Positions 1 to 10,635 of a stretch of DNA of 64,000 bases are shown piece after piece. The stretch comes from Hevea brasiliensis (Eukaryota > Streptophyta > Magnoliopsida > Malpighiales > Euphorbiaceae), in assembly GCF_030052815.1 (NCBI RefSeq), contig NC_079496.1, forward strand, positions 74,513,652 to 74,577,651. Reading direction: 5' to 3'. Made by a program: the position numbers and the translations under genes. Position 1 is the first letter of the stretch. Each line of letters begins with the position of its first letter. The notes under the pieces are model-generated. The model saw only the letters and a list, made by a program, of their open reading frames with translations, was not told where the DNA came from and searched no databases.

Positions 1-875
1 ACAAGTTATCACCTATTTAAATATAATTTAATTAATTAATTAAAGAGTTTAATTGATTAATTAAATAGGTTTGGTTTGCAATTAAATTGCAAAGTCCCTA
101 GTATGACTTGAAACCAAATCTAGATTATTGGATGTATAGTATAAGTTAAATTTATATTTAAAGTGTTTAAATATGAATTTAATTAATGAGAAATTAATTA
201 ATAGAGATTAATTAATTAATTTATATTTGATATAAATTGATTAGAAGAAGAAAAATAATTATTTTGGGTTAAGAACTCAAAATTAAGACATAAGGGCATT
301 TTGGTCATTTCACAGCGTGACACGTGGCACCATGAGATGGTGACGCATGGGATTAGACATAAGCTTGCCAAATGTTATTTAATCATGTAAGATGATTAAA
401 ATTAAGATTAAATATAGGTTTGACACTTGACACAATGTGATTGGGTCACTTAAACCTAGAGCTAATCAAGGGTGACATGTGGTAAGGGTTTAATGTGTTA
501 ACCTAGCTATTTAACTGTTGTTATGAAAAGAAAAGCAACCAGCAGCCACTCCTCTCCTTTTTCACACCACTTTGAGGCTTTTCATCTATTCTTCTTCATC
601 TCTCATCAATTCAAAGAGATTAGCCATCAATCTCTTGAATTAAGAACACTAGAAATTGTTTCTAGTGTCCTGTTTACATCTCTAATCTCTTAAAAGGCAG
701 AATTTGAATTTCTAATTAATAGAAAAAGCTTTAGAAGCTGTTCAAGGGCTGCCATAGGTGTTCTTGGTGTGGACAAGCTAGAGGGACAACATCTGGTGTC
801 CTGAAGACGAATCTCAAAGGCGCAAACACGCTGCAGTGCATCAAGAGGTTAGTGTAATTGTTCTTGATTTAATCT
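1..875 (+). mobile_element. Outer copia 5' LTR, left segment (enters window already inside LTR)
   Basis: This is LTR sequence of a Ty1/copia element on the plus strand. It matches, in reverse complement, the inner copia LTRs at 1078-1946 and 8510-9377. About 1 kb of the U3 end lies left of the window. The segment stops at AATCT (871-875), the target site of the inner copia, and resumes at 10412. The TATA box seen in the inner copies is altered here: TTATGAAAAG at 521-530 where they read TTATAAATGG. A G-box (ACACGTGGC, about 320-328) is kept. Confidence 0.9.
871..875. other. Target-site duplication, left copy (AATCT)
   Basis: AATCT here and at 10412-10416 flanks the inner copia. Joining the two flanks restores a continuous outer copia LTR. 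Confidence 0.95.
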
Positions 876-1421
876 TGAAGGAACAGAAGCGTGAAAAACA
901 CAAGATTATACCATTGAATTCAAAAATTTTCACCTAGGGTCACAAGCACCATGCAAGATTCATTTTTATCTATTTGATTTCAATGATAAACAACATATTA
1001 AAACTCTTTTAATATGTTTTTGGATCTGTATTTGCCATTTAAGATTTTAAAATTAATCAGATTAATTTTAGAACCCTAGATTAAATCAAGAACGATTACA
1101 CTAACCTCTTGATGTGCCGCGTGTTCGCACCTTTGAGATTCGTCTTGAAGACACCAGATGTTGTCCCTCTAGCTTGTCCACACCAAGAACACCTATGGCA
1201 GCCCTTGAACAGCTTCTAAAGCCTTTTCTATTAATTAGAAATTCAAGTTCTGCATTTTAAGAGATTAGAGATGTAAACAGGACACTAGAAACAATTTCTA
1301 GTGTTCTTAATTCAAGAGATTGATGGCTAATCTCTTTGAATTGATGAGAGATGAAGAGAAATAGCTGGAGAGGCTCAAAGTGGCGTGACAATTGAGAGGA
1401 GAGGCTGCTGGTTATGTTTTC

Positions 1422-1429
1422 CATTTATA
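1422..1429 (-). promoter_or_regulatory. TATA box of inner copia 3' LTR
   Basis: The minus strand reads GGTTATAAATGG. The same motif lies at 8857-8864 in the other LTR. A pyrimidine-rich stretch about 30 nt downstream (minus-strand CAGCCTCTCCTCTC) is a plausible start site. That would make U3 about 1.5 kb and R-U5 about 0.5 kb. The start site is inferred. Confidence 0.6.
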
Positions 1430-1623
1430 ACCACACTTAAATAGCTAGGTTAACACATTAAACCCTAGCCACATGTCACCTTTTGATTAGCTCTAGGTTT
1501 AAGTGACCCAATCACATTGTGCCAAGTGTCAAACCTATATTTAATCTTGATTTTAATCATCTCACATGATTAAAAAATATTTGGCAAGCTTATGTGTTAT
1601 GCCATGTGTCACCATCTCATGGT

Positions 1624-1633
1624 GCCACGTGTC
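1624..1633 (-). promoter_or_regulatory. G-box / ABRE-like motif in copia LTR
   Basis: The minus strand reads GACACGTGGC, about 200 bp upstream of the LTR TATA box. The same CACGTG core is present in the outer LTR (near 320) and the other inner LTR (near 9060). CACGTGGC is the classic bZIP/bHLH G-box. Activity is inferred from motif and position only. Confidence 0.5.
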
Positions 1634-2963
1634 ACACTGTGAAATGACCAAAATGCCTCGTGTCTTAATTTTGAGTTCTTAACCCAAAATAATTATTTTC
1701 TTCTTCTAATTAATTTATATCAAATATAAATTAATTAATTAATCTCTATTAATTAATTTTCATCAATTAAATTCATATTTAAACACTTTAAATATAAATT
1801 TAATTTATACTACACATCCAATAATCTAGATTTGGTTTCAAGTCATGCTAGGACTTTACAATTTAATTGAAACCAAACATATTTAATTAATCAATTAAAC
1901 TCTTTAATTAACTAATTAAATCATATTTAAATAGGTGATAACTTGTGTATGTGTGTGACTTACTAGGCTCATCACTAATTGGCAATGAGACATGATATCA
2001 ACTCTTAATATCATCAGAACTCTTTCTTACCATAAATGATTTCTCTAAATCATTTTATGAACCTCATAGACCATGGTTAACACCTAGCATAGCATGCCAT
2101 GGCCACCCAATTAGTAATAAGATTTACCTTAAATGAACCTATAATCATATGTTACCATGCACTAGAATCTCTCTGCTACAAAATCCCAACTCAAGCCGAG
2201 TCATGGTTTATGTCAAACTCCATTTGCTATGAATATTATGTTCTCTTTTAATTCCATTCTTGATTAAAAGATTTTTCTCATCGAAACTCTTTTACGAATA
2301 AATCTATCTGTCTGGCCAGAACTTGAAACATCAAGAACAATTAAATGAACATAGGATTTTAACTCTATTTACTTAGAGGAACAGATTCCATCTTGATCAA
2401 CACCTACCTCCATATATAACTAGCAGGAGCCAACACATGCCCATATACCCATACATAGTACAAGTATGAAAGCGATCAAACTCAAACTACCTATATACAA
2501 GATAACTGCTATCTCAGTCTAAAGATTATATGCATCGATATGATTTATGACAAAACATTGACAAGAGTAAACTCCATGTGCTTGTCATAAGTGTCACCGG
2601 TTCGGCCTACTTATCATTTATAAGTGCCTATCATGTTTGTTATATGGCATGAGACTCACCATTCCATCTTATTTATATCTCATATAAATAACTTGGGAAC
2701 AAACATGAATACAATCTTTCCGATAAGTCATGTCCTTATTATGAAGTATCCTCGATTGTGAACCTATTTATGATACTTTGTGCTAGAAATATTGTCACTC
2801 ATATTCTTAACAACTTAAGAATAATATTTCTAACAAAATATCAATGGACCTTTTCTATTACACATAAATATATTATGTAAACGGAAAAGTGGAAATGCCT
2901 TTTATTAATAAAATATATACAAGATACATACTAAATGATATGCTCTAGGGCATACTACTAACA

Positions 2964-2975
2964 ATCTCCCACTAG
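2964..2975 (-). other. Polypurine tract of inner copia
   Basis: The minus strand reads CTAGTGGGAGAT immediately before the TGTTAG start of the 3' LTR. This purine tract would prime plus-strand DNA synthesis. It follows the pol stop codon at 2978 directly. Confidence 0.85.
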
Positions 2976-2977
2976 CA

Positions 2978-3560
2978 CTAGAGCCATTCATTACAATACC
3001 TTAGACCCATCTTCTCAAGATGTCGGTCTAAGCGAGCTTGTGACAAAGGCTTAGTGAATGAATCATTTGGATTTTGGTGATGCTATTTTCTGCATGGCTA
3101 TATTGCCTTGCCCAACTATATCTCTGATAATGTGGTAGTGCCTTTCTATGTGTTTGGATTTTGGGTGAGACCTTAGTTCCTTAGCCTGTATGACTGCTCC
3201 ATTGTTGTCACAGTGTAATGGAACTGCTGACTCAATGGAAGGAACTACTGTAAGTTCTGTCACGAACTTCTTTATCCAAGCGACTTCTTTTGCGACATCG
3301 ATGCGACAATATACTCGACCTCGATGAGTGGAATCTGCAATCGTGCTCTGTTTGGAACTCTTCCAACTGACTGCACCTCCATTACAAATGAACACATATC
3401 CAGAGGTAGACTTTCTATCATCGATATCTGATTGGAAATCAGAATCAGTATAACCATCCAATTGCAAGTCTCCACCTCCATAAATCAAGAATAAATCCTT
3501 AGTTCTTCTCAAGTACTTAAGGATATTCTTGTGACTATCGATGTTCCAAACTGGATTGGA
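2978..3560 (-). pseudogene. pol: Inner copia RNase H, C-terminal end of pol (frameshifted)
   Basis: The Ty1/copia RNase H domain is recognisable from GYTDSDF (first catalytic Asp), RKSTSGYVF, the SWKSSKQ block and, near the end, CDNNGA and SKHIERHYHIIRD. The usual stretch around the catalytic Glu (like EVEYIVAS) is in a different frame from its neighbours, so there are at least two frameshifts. A further frame change near 3063 leads to the classical copia C-terminus DSFTKPLSQARLDRHLEKMG and a stop at 2978, just before the polypurine tract. In a working element this domain would degrade the RNA of the RNA/DNA hybrid during reverse transcription. Confidence 0.88.
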
Positions 3561-4731
3561 TTGATACCGCTAGTCAAACTAACAAAGATATGCGATATCA
3601 GGCCTAGTACACAACATTGCATACATTAAACTTCCAATAGCGAAGCATATGGAATCTGGCCATCTTATCTCTTTCTTGGTGTCTTTTGAGACATCTCTTT
3701 AGAAAGGTGGATACCATGTCTCACTTGTAACAATCCTCTCTTGGAATCAAGCATGTTAAACCTTTTTAACACCTTTTCCAAGTATAGACTTTGGGATAAA
3801 CCAATTATTCTTTTCGCTCTATCTCTATAGATGCGAATCCCAAGAATATAGGTTGCCTCCCCTAAGTCTTTCATGGAGAATGTATTTGACAACCATACCT
3901 TTATAGTCGTCCAACATACTGTATCATTACCCATCAACAAGATGTCATCCACATATAAGACAAGGAAAATGATATCAATATCAATAACCTTCTTATATAC
4001 ACATGGCTCATCCTCATTTTTGATAAAACTAAAGGATTTAATAGCTTCATCAAAACGGATGTTCCAACTCCTCGAAGCTTGCTTCAACCCATAAATGGAT
4101 CGCTTTAGCTTGCATACCTTGGAACCATCTTGGGATTCAAATCCCCTAGGTTGTTCCATGAAAATGTTTTCTTCAATGTATCCATTAAGAAAAGCTGTTT
4201 TGACATCCATCTGCCAAATCTCATAATCATAGTATGCACCTATTGCTAATAAAATCCTAATTGATTTAAGCATGGCAACAAAGTAGAAAGTCTCCTCATA
4301 GTCTATTCCTTGCCTTTGGCGAAACCCTTCGCTACTAGCCTTGCCTTATAGGTCTCTACCTTTCCATCGTAACCAATTTTCTTCTTGAAAACCCATTTAT
4401 TCCCTATAGGTACAATACCTTCAGGTGGGTCAACAAGATCCCAAACTTGATTCTTATACATGGAATCAATCTCGGATTTCATAGCATCAATCCATTTTGA
4501 AGAGTCTATATCTGATATAGCTTCTTCATAGGTAAGTGGATCATCTCCATGATCTACTTCTTCAAGAGTAGACAACTCTTGTTCTTCTTCATGAAGAAAA
4601 ACATATCTCACTTGTCGCTGAGATACCATGGTTGTTCTACGTTGAACAGATGTAGATGTTTCATCAAAGCCTATAGCTTGACTATATGGATCAATATCCA
4701 TCTGATCTGTTGGTTGGTCAGAATTCCCCAA
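3561..4731 (-). pseudogene. pol: Inner copia reverse transcriptase (frameshifted)
   Basis: The N-terminal part (4303-4731) carries the conserved block from DDPLTYEEAI through WIDAMKSEIDSM to GNKWVFKKKIG and YKARLVAKGF. After a frame change near 4290 the central part (3665-4273) continues with QMDVKTAFLNG, the LKRSIYGLKQASR block and the catalytic LYVDDILLMG. This is the polymerase that copies element RNA into DNA. The YVDD box is intact, but the frame break and the changed 3' part (3561-3664) make it non-functional. The same domain of the outer copia is cut by gypsy A exactly within the IYG motif. Confidence 0.92.
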
Positions 4732-5057
4732 TTATAACTCTATTTGCCTTCCTTTGCCTCCTTCTTGAACAAACTGTTGTTCAAGAAATGTGGCATCTCT
4801 ACTTATCACAACCTTTTGTGAAGTAGGCAAATAAAAATAATATCCAAAACTATCTTTTGGATATCCAACAAATCGACCTTTTTCTGATCTGGTCTCCAAT
4901 TTATCAGTGTTGACTTTTTGATATAATTTGGACAACCCCAAATCTTAACATGCTTAAGACTTGGTTTTCTTCCATGCCATATCTCATAAGGTGTGTAAGA
5001 AAGTGATTGTGATGGAATCCTATTAAGAATATATAAAGCTGATTCTAATGCAAATCC
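4732..5057 (-). pseudogene. pol: Inner copia integrase C-terminal region and linker
   Basis: This links integrase to reverse transcriptase. The readable part (4732-4941) has KGRFVGYPKDSFGYYFYLP and KVVISRDATFLEQ, typical of the copia integrase C-terminal (GKGY-like) region. The part at 4942-5057 reads as ESALYILNRIPS and WHGRKPSLKHV after a stop at 5058. The stop replaces a residue just after PISL, where the outer copy reads PICFWGFALES. Confidence 0.85.
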
Positions 5058-5756
5058 CTATAAGGAGATTGGCATATCAGTATAGCTCATCATACTACGT
5101 ACCATATCCAATAGGGTACGATTTCTCCTTTCAGATACACCATTCAGCTGTGGCGTTCCTGGAGGAGTCAGCTGAGAAATAATGCCATGCTCTCTCAAGT
5201 ATTCATCAAATTCAGTACTCAAATATTCACCTCCACGATCTGATCGAAGAGCTTTAATATTCTTTCCTGTTTGATTTTCTACTTCAGATTTAAATTCCTT
5301 AAACTTTTCAAAGGATTCATGTTTGTATTTCATCAAATACAAATACCCAAACCTTGATTTATCATCAGTAAAGGTAATAAAATAATGAAAGCCCCCTCTA
5401 GCCATTTCTTTAAAGGGACCACATACATCACTATGTATTAGTTCCAAAATATTTTCAGCTCTTAGCCCTTGTCCAACAAAGGGTGATCTAGTCATTTTGC
5501 CTTGAAGGCAAGATTCACAAGTTGGAGTAGGCTCAGAGCCCAATGAGGATAGAATCCCCATTTTCTCCAGTTTTGCAATCCTATCTTCTGCAACATGACA
5601 TAACCTTAAGTGCCAAATATATTTTGAACTTGAGTTGGTTTTCACCATGGCATTGCATTCATTGATTGCTATACTCGGCGATGGAAACTCTTTCTTCGGC
5701 AATGGAAACACTTTCCTATTGGCAATGGAAACACTTTCCTGTGGCGGTGGAAACAC
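5058..5756 (-). pseudogene. pol: Inner copia integrase, zinc-binding and catalytic core
   Basis: Integrase inserts the cDNA into the genome. Residues 40-90 carry the HHCC zinc-binding part (WHLRLCH, CESC). The DDE core follows: the first Asp in LIHSDVCGPF, the second in the RSDRGGEY segment and the Glu in NGVSERRNRT, all present. The N-terminal 30 residues are not integrase: they are translated from a 23-bp tandem repeat (5688-5765) that replaces the zinc finger, protease and integrase start. The domain is otherwise closely similar to 13630-14230 in the outer copia. Confidence 0.93.
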
Positions 5757-5765
5757 TTTCCTTTG
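5688..5765 (-). repeat. 23-bp tandem repeat replacing the gag-protease junction
   Basis: On the minus strand four units of 22-23 bp resemble GGAAAGTGTTTCCATTGCC. The unit matches the start of the zinc-knuckle coding sequence in the outer copia (near 13118). Roughly 500 bp present in the outer copy (about 13120-13630: zinc knuckle, protease, integrase start) are missing. This looks like a local expansion combined with a deletion. Confidence 0.85.
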
Positions 5766-5798
5766 CCTTTATCGACTTTAGTCTTCCTTTCTGCTTAG

Positions 5799-6522
5799 CT
5801 ATTTTCTTGAAGGACCAGAATCGAGGTTTCTTTTTCTTATTGCCCTTCTTCTTGTTGGACTTTCCAGTGAAGAAGATGAAACCAAAGCTACCTCTTTTCC
5901 TTTATTGCACGGCATATTCTTTTGGGCAATAACCAGCATGTTGAGTAATTCAGCTAAGGTGCATTCCTGTTTAGTCATATGGAAATTTGTCACAAAATTC
6001 CCAAAAGACTCAGGAAGGGACTGAAGGATCAAATCCGTTTGTAGTTGGAAATCCATGTTGAAGTCAAGATGTTCCAACTGCTCAATCAGCCGAATCATCT
6101 TGTGGACATGATCCCCAACATTCTGTCCCTCAGACATCCTCATACGGAATAGCTGTCTAGATATCTCATACCTAGCATTCTTGCTGTGCTCACCATACAA
6201 CTCTTGTAGGTGAAGGAGGATCTCTACTCGCACTCTGCATGTTCTCATGTTGCTTCTGTAACTCATTACTCATAGAAGCAAGCATGTAACACTTAGCTCT
6301 CATATCATGCTCCTTCCACTTGTCCAAAGTTTCATGTTCCTCTTGTGTGGCCTCTGGAGGTAAGGGACCAGGAACATTTGAATCTAGAACATATCCTATA
6401 TGTTCAAGGTTCAAGACAAGTTTCAAATTTCTTAGCTAATCAGACAGATTAGGTCCTGTCAACCTGTTGTGATCAAGTATGCTTGCAAGGATATTGGATG
6501 GTGGTAGTTGTTCTGTGCTCAT
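5799..6522 (-). pseudogene. gag: Inner copia gag (stop plus frameshifts)
   Basis: Gag forms the virus-like particle that packages element RNA. The start is ATG at 6520-6522, the counterpart of ATG 12351 in the outer copy. Readable blocks are LVLNLEHIGYV, PPEATQEEHETLDKWKEHD and MLASMSNELQKQHENMQSA in one frame, then ILLHLQELYGEH and NVGDHVHKMIRLIEQLEHL in another. Damage: a TGG to TAG stop near 6433 (within LSDWLRN), a one-base insertion near 6226 relative to the outer copy, and loss of frame after the VALV serine run near 5870. The nucleic-acid-binding knuckle is deleted. Confidence 0.92.
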
Positions 6523-6723
6523 TATTATCAGAAAATTAACTGCAGAAAATAACCAGATTAATTAGTAAATATATCATGTAATTAACCAAAATGATTATGG
6601 TCTTTTAATCAAATTGGTCCTCCCACTAACTTAGCGAATCCTACACTTCCAAAGTAGAAAACGGAAATCCTAGTTGGATGGATTTCTAGTGGGTGATTGA
6701 ATTCTTATAATTCTATTGATCAT

Positions 6724-6940
6724 CCTCAGGTACATCCATTATTGGAATTACAATAAACTATAAGTGAGCAACTCCTTGCCCATCACATCTCATGTGAGGT
6801 TCAATCCTTTTGCTAGCCCCTAATGCTCAAAATCTCAGGTACATCCAATATTGACTTATCTTGCATTAGTTAAGTTGATCCCATTGAGCCAGTAATTATG
6901 CAAATAATTTTAATGTCCTCAGGTACATCCAATATTGGCC
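6724..6940 (-). repeat. Three dispersed copies of a 20-bp leader motif
   Basis: The plus strand reads CTCAGGTACATCCAATATTG or a near copy at about 6725, 6834 and 6917. The outer copia has the same three copies, about 90-100 bp apart, at 11937, 12022 and 12130. The spacing and number are conserved between the two elements. Confidence 0.85.
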
Positions 6941-7700
6941 ACCAAACCATTTACATATTTACAACATCTCATGCTTAACAATTATTCTTAAGAAAATCTC
7001 TTAAATTAATTGCATCTCATGCAACTATTTAAAATTTCTTAAAATAATTGCCCCAATGGAGGGCTTATGTTATAATTACTTTAATTATAGCATTTCCAAC
7101 TTAATCATTTGTTTGGAAGATTTTATAGCCATCCTAATTACTATTAAGGTCTCACTTTGCACATTATCCATTTAGCATGCATATATCATATAATTGCATA
7201 CATTCCCATACATCTCATGCATTCATGGATAAGCAGTAAATATGGTATGATCATGGACTTTCTAAGGGATTCAATCGAGCCACCAAGAATTGAATCAGGG
7301 CATTCCTAGGTGCATTTCATTCATTCATTTTACAAGAGTTGCTGAAGGAGTACATAATCAACACTTGATATTGAATTCCTCCCACTGGTCCCACCAATGC
7401 TCTTGACCTCCTTGAACTTCTTGTAATCCAATATTACATAGTAATCCGTGGCATACCAAGGCGAATTTACAAGAACTTAAATAAATGAAATTACAACCCA
7501 AAAATTATTACAAACTTAATAATACATGCCCAAAATAAATTAAAATAAATTAATTAATTTACAATCCCAAAGAAACATAAAAGAAATAAATCCAATCACA
7601 TTGGTCTTTTATAGTCCATGATCATCCATCATGCATATCACTATTTAACAATTAAATAAAACATACATACTTAAATTAAATTGAATATCTCATATTCAAC

Positions 7701-8048
7701 TTAAAAATCCAGATTTGAATATGATTCAAATAAATTTAAAAATTCAGATTTGAATCTCATTCAAACAAATTTAAAAATTCATATTTGAATCACATTCAAA
7801 CAACTTCAAAAATTCAGATTTGAATCACATTTAAATATTTTTTAAAAAATCAGATTTGAATCACATTCAAATATTTTTTAAAAAATCAGATCTGAATTTT
7901 ATTGAATCAATTTTAAAAAATCAGATTTAAATATGATTCAAACAACTTTAAAAATTCAGATTTGAATCACATTCAAACAACTTTTAAAATTCAGATTTGA
8001 ATCACATTCAAACAATTTTTAAAATTCTGATTTGAATCATAATTTAAT
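7701..8048 (-). repeat. 35-bp AT-rich tandem array in copia leader
   Basis: About ten units resembling AATTCAGATTTGAATCACAT followed by a T- and A-rich tail. The counterpart in the outer copia (10858-11165) has about nine units, so unit number varies between copies. Confidence 0.9.
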
Positions 8049-8290
8049 TGTGTGATTAAAACAACTAATTAAACACTTTAATTAGTCAAAGAATAGGCCT
8101 TAGATCATACAACAATTGCAGAATTAAAAGCCAAACCTTGAACCACCCATGGAACCATTGTTGCCGCCACCAATGGTGGATTCACCATGTGTGACGCCAC
8201 ATCTCATGATCCAACCAGCAATGAATCTCTTGATCTCATGATCAAACACACAATTAAATTATATAATCAACAATCTAAATGGCAAATATA

Positions 8291-8305
8291 GTGGCTCTGA
8301 TACCA
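8291..8305 (-). other. Primer binding site, initiator-Met tRNA
   Basis: The minus strand reads TGGTATCAGAGCCAC, starting 2 nt after the 5' LTR end. It is complementary to the 3' end of plant initiator-Met tRNA, the usual primer for copia elements. Confidence 0.95.
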
Positions 8306-8307
8306 AT

Positions 8308-10411
8308 TGAAGGAACGGAAGCGTGAAAAACACAAGATTATACCATTGAATTCAAAAATTTTCACCTAGGGTCACAAGCACCATGCAAGATTTATTTTTA
8401 TCTATTTGATTTCAATGATAAACAACATATTAAAACTCTTTTAATATGTTTTTGGATCTGTATTTGCCATTTAAGATTTTAAAATTAATCAGATTAATTT
8501 TAGAACCCTAGATTAAATCAAGAACGATTACACTAACCTCTTGATGTGCTGCAGCGTGTCTGCGCCTTTGAGATTCGTCTTCAGGACACCAGATGTTGTC
8601 CCTCTAGCTTGTCCACACCAAGAACACCTATGGCAGCCCTTGAACAGCTTCTAAAGCCTTTTCTATTAATTAGAAATTCAAGTTCTGCCTTTTAAGAGAT
8701 TAGAGATGTAAACAGGACACTAGAAACAATTTCTAGTGTTCTTAATTCAAGAGATTGATGGCTAATCTCTTTGAATTGATGAGAGATGAAGAGAAATAGC
8801 TGGAGAGGCTCAAAGTGGCGTGACAATTGAGAGGAGAGGCTGCTGGTTATGTTTTCCATTTATAACCACACTTAAATAGCTAGGTTAACACATTAAACCC
8901 TAGCCACATGTCACCTTTTGATTAGCTCTAGGTTTAAGTGACCCAATCACATTGTGCCAAGTGTCAAACCTATATTTAATCTTGATTTTAATCATCTCAC
9001 ATGATTAAAAAATATTTGGCAAGCTTATGTGTTATGCCATGTGTCACCATCTCATGGTGCCACGTGTCACACTGTGAAATGACCAAAATGCCCCTGTGTC
9101 TTAATTTTGAGTTCTTAACCCAAAATAATTATTTTCTTCTTCTAATTAATTTATATCAAATATAAATTAATTAATTAATCTCTATTAATTAATTTCTCAT
9201 CAATTAAATTCATATTTAAACACTTTAAATATAAATTTAATTTATACTACACATCCAATAATCTAGATTTGGTTTCAAGTCATGCTAGGGACTTTACAAT
9301 TTAATTGCAAACCAAACATATTTAATTAATCAATTAAACTCTTTAATTAACTAATTAAATCATATTTAAATAGGTGATAACTTGTGTATGTGTGTGACTT
9401 ACTAGGCTCATCACTAATTGGCAATGAGACATGATATCAACTCTTAATATCATCAGAACTCTTTCTTACCATAAATGATTTCTCTAAATCATTTTATGAA
9501 CCTCATAGACCATGGTTAACACCTAGCATAGCATGCCATGGCCACCCAATTAGTAATAAGATTTACCTTAAATGAACCTATAATCATATGTTACCATGCA
9601 CTAGAATCTCTCTACAAAAATCCCAACTCAAGCCGGAGTCATGGTTTATGTCAAACTTCTTTTGCTATGAATATTATGTTCTCTTGTAAGTCCAGTTCTT
9701 GATTAAAAAGATTTTTCTCATCAGAAACTCTTTTCTGAATAAATCTATCTGTCCTGGCCAGGAACTTGAAACATCAAGAACAATTAAATGAACATAGGAT
9801 TTTAACTCTATTTACTTAGAGGAACAGATTCCATCTTGATCAACACCTACCTCCATATATAACTAGCAGTAGCCAACACATGCCCATATACCCATACATA
9901 GTACAAGTATGAAAGCAGATCAAACTCAAACTACCTATATACAAGATAATCGTGCTATCTCAGGTCTAAAGATTATATGCATCGATATGATTTATGACAA
10001 AACATTGACAAGAGTAAACTCCATGTGCTTGTCATAAGTGTCACTGGTTCGGCCTACTTATCATTTATAAGTGCCTATCATGTTTGTTATATGGCATGAG
10101 ACTCACCATTCCATCTTATTTATATCTCATATAAATAACTTGGGAACAAACATGAATACAATCTTTCTGGATAAGTCATGTCCTTATTATGAAGTATCCT
10201 TGATTGTGAACCTATTTATGATACTTTGTGCTAGAAATATTGTCACTCATATTCTTAACAACTTAAGAATAATATTTCTAACAAAATATCAATGGACCTT
10301 TTCTATTACACATAAATATATTATGTAAACGGAAAAGTGGAAATGCCTTTTATTAATAAAATATATACAAGATACATACTAAATGATATGCTCTAGGGCA
10401 TACTACTAACA
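8308..10411 (-). repeat. Inner copia 5' LTR
   Basis: About 2.1 kb with TG...CA ends, adjacent to the primer site. It carries the TATA box at 8857-8864 and a G-box near 9060. The right flank AATCT (10412-10416) is the second target-site copy. Confidence 0.95.
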
Positions 10412-10618
10412 AATCTAGGGTTCTAAAATTAATCTGATTAATTTTAAAATCTTAAATGGCAAATACAGATCCAAAAACATATTAAAAGAGTTTTAATATG
10501 TTGTTTATCATTGAAATCAAATAGATAAAAATAAATCTTGCATGATGCATATGACCCTAGGTGAAAATTTTTGAATTCAATGGTATAAACTTGTGTTTTT
10601 AACGCTTCCATTCCTTCA
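10412..10618 (+). mobile_element. Outer copia 5' LTR, right segment
   Basis: This continues the LTR broken at 875, beginning with the second AATCT copy and ending TTCCTTCA at 10618, two bases before the primer site. It is the reverse complement of 876-1077. Confidence 0.95.
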
Positions 10619-10620
10619 AT

Positions 10621-10635
10621 TGGTATCAGAGCCAC
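10621..10635 (+). other. Outer copia primer binding site, initiator-Met tRNA
   Basis: TGGTATCAGAGCCAC, identical to the inner copia site and 2 nt after the LTR end. It fixes the orientation and 5' boundary of the outer element. Confidence 0.95.

Larger units (their letters stand above)
876..2963 (-). repeat. Inner copia 3' LTR
   Basis: About 2.09 kb, matching 8308-10411 end to end. On the minus strand it starts TGTTAGTAGTATGCCC and ends CCTTCA. Compared with the right copy it shows many one- to two-base differences clustered at CAG/CTG motifs (see findings). By eye the two copies are otherwise close, so the insertion is fairly recent relative to its host copy. Confidence 0.95.
6523..8290 (-). 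other. Inner copia untranslated leader
   Basis: About 1.77 kb between primer site and gag ATG, with no supported ORF. It is AT-rich and contains a 35-bp repeat array (7701-8048) and three copies of a 20-bp motif (6724-6940). It is colinear with the outer copia leader at 10636-12350, which supports it as a real leader that may hold packaging or translation signals. Confidence 0.8.
876..10411 (-). mobile_element. Inner Ty1/copia LTR retrotransposon, full length, nested in a related LTR
   Basis: A complete minus-strand copia of about 9.5 kb: 5' LTR 8308-10411, primer site 8291-8305, leader, gag, integrase, reverse transcriptase, RNase H, polypurine tract, 3' LTR 876-2963. The order integrase before reverse transcriptase places it in Ty1/copia. 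The LTRs have TG...CA ends, and the flanks AATCT at 871-875 and 10412-10416 are a perfect 5-bp target duplication. It has inserted in reverse orientation into the LTR of another member of its own family. All coding parts carry stops, frameshifts or deletions, so it is not autonomous. Confidence 0.96.

Noticed and set aside
7701..8048. Could the 35-bp array be a CRISPR-like array?
   Set aside because: Units are directly adjacent without unique spacers, AT-rich and diverged, and lie in a plant retrotransposon leader.
10071..10328. An 85-residue plus-strand ORF in the inner copia LTR
   Set aside because: It runs against the element's transcription and lies within the LTR, with no domain. It is broken in the left LTR copy.
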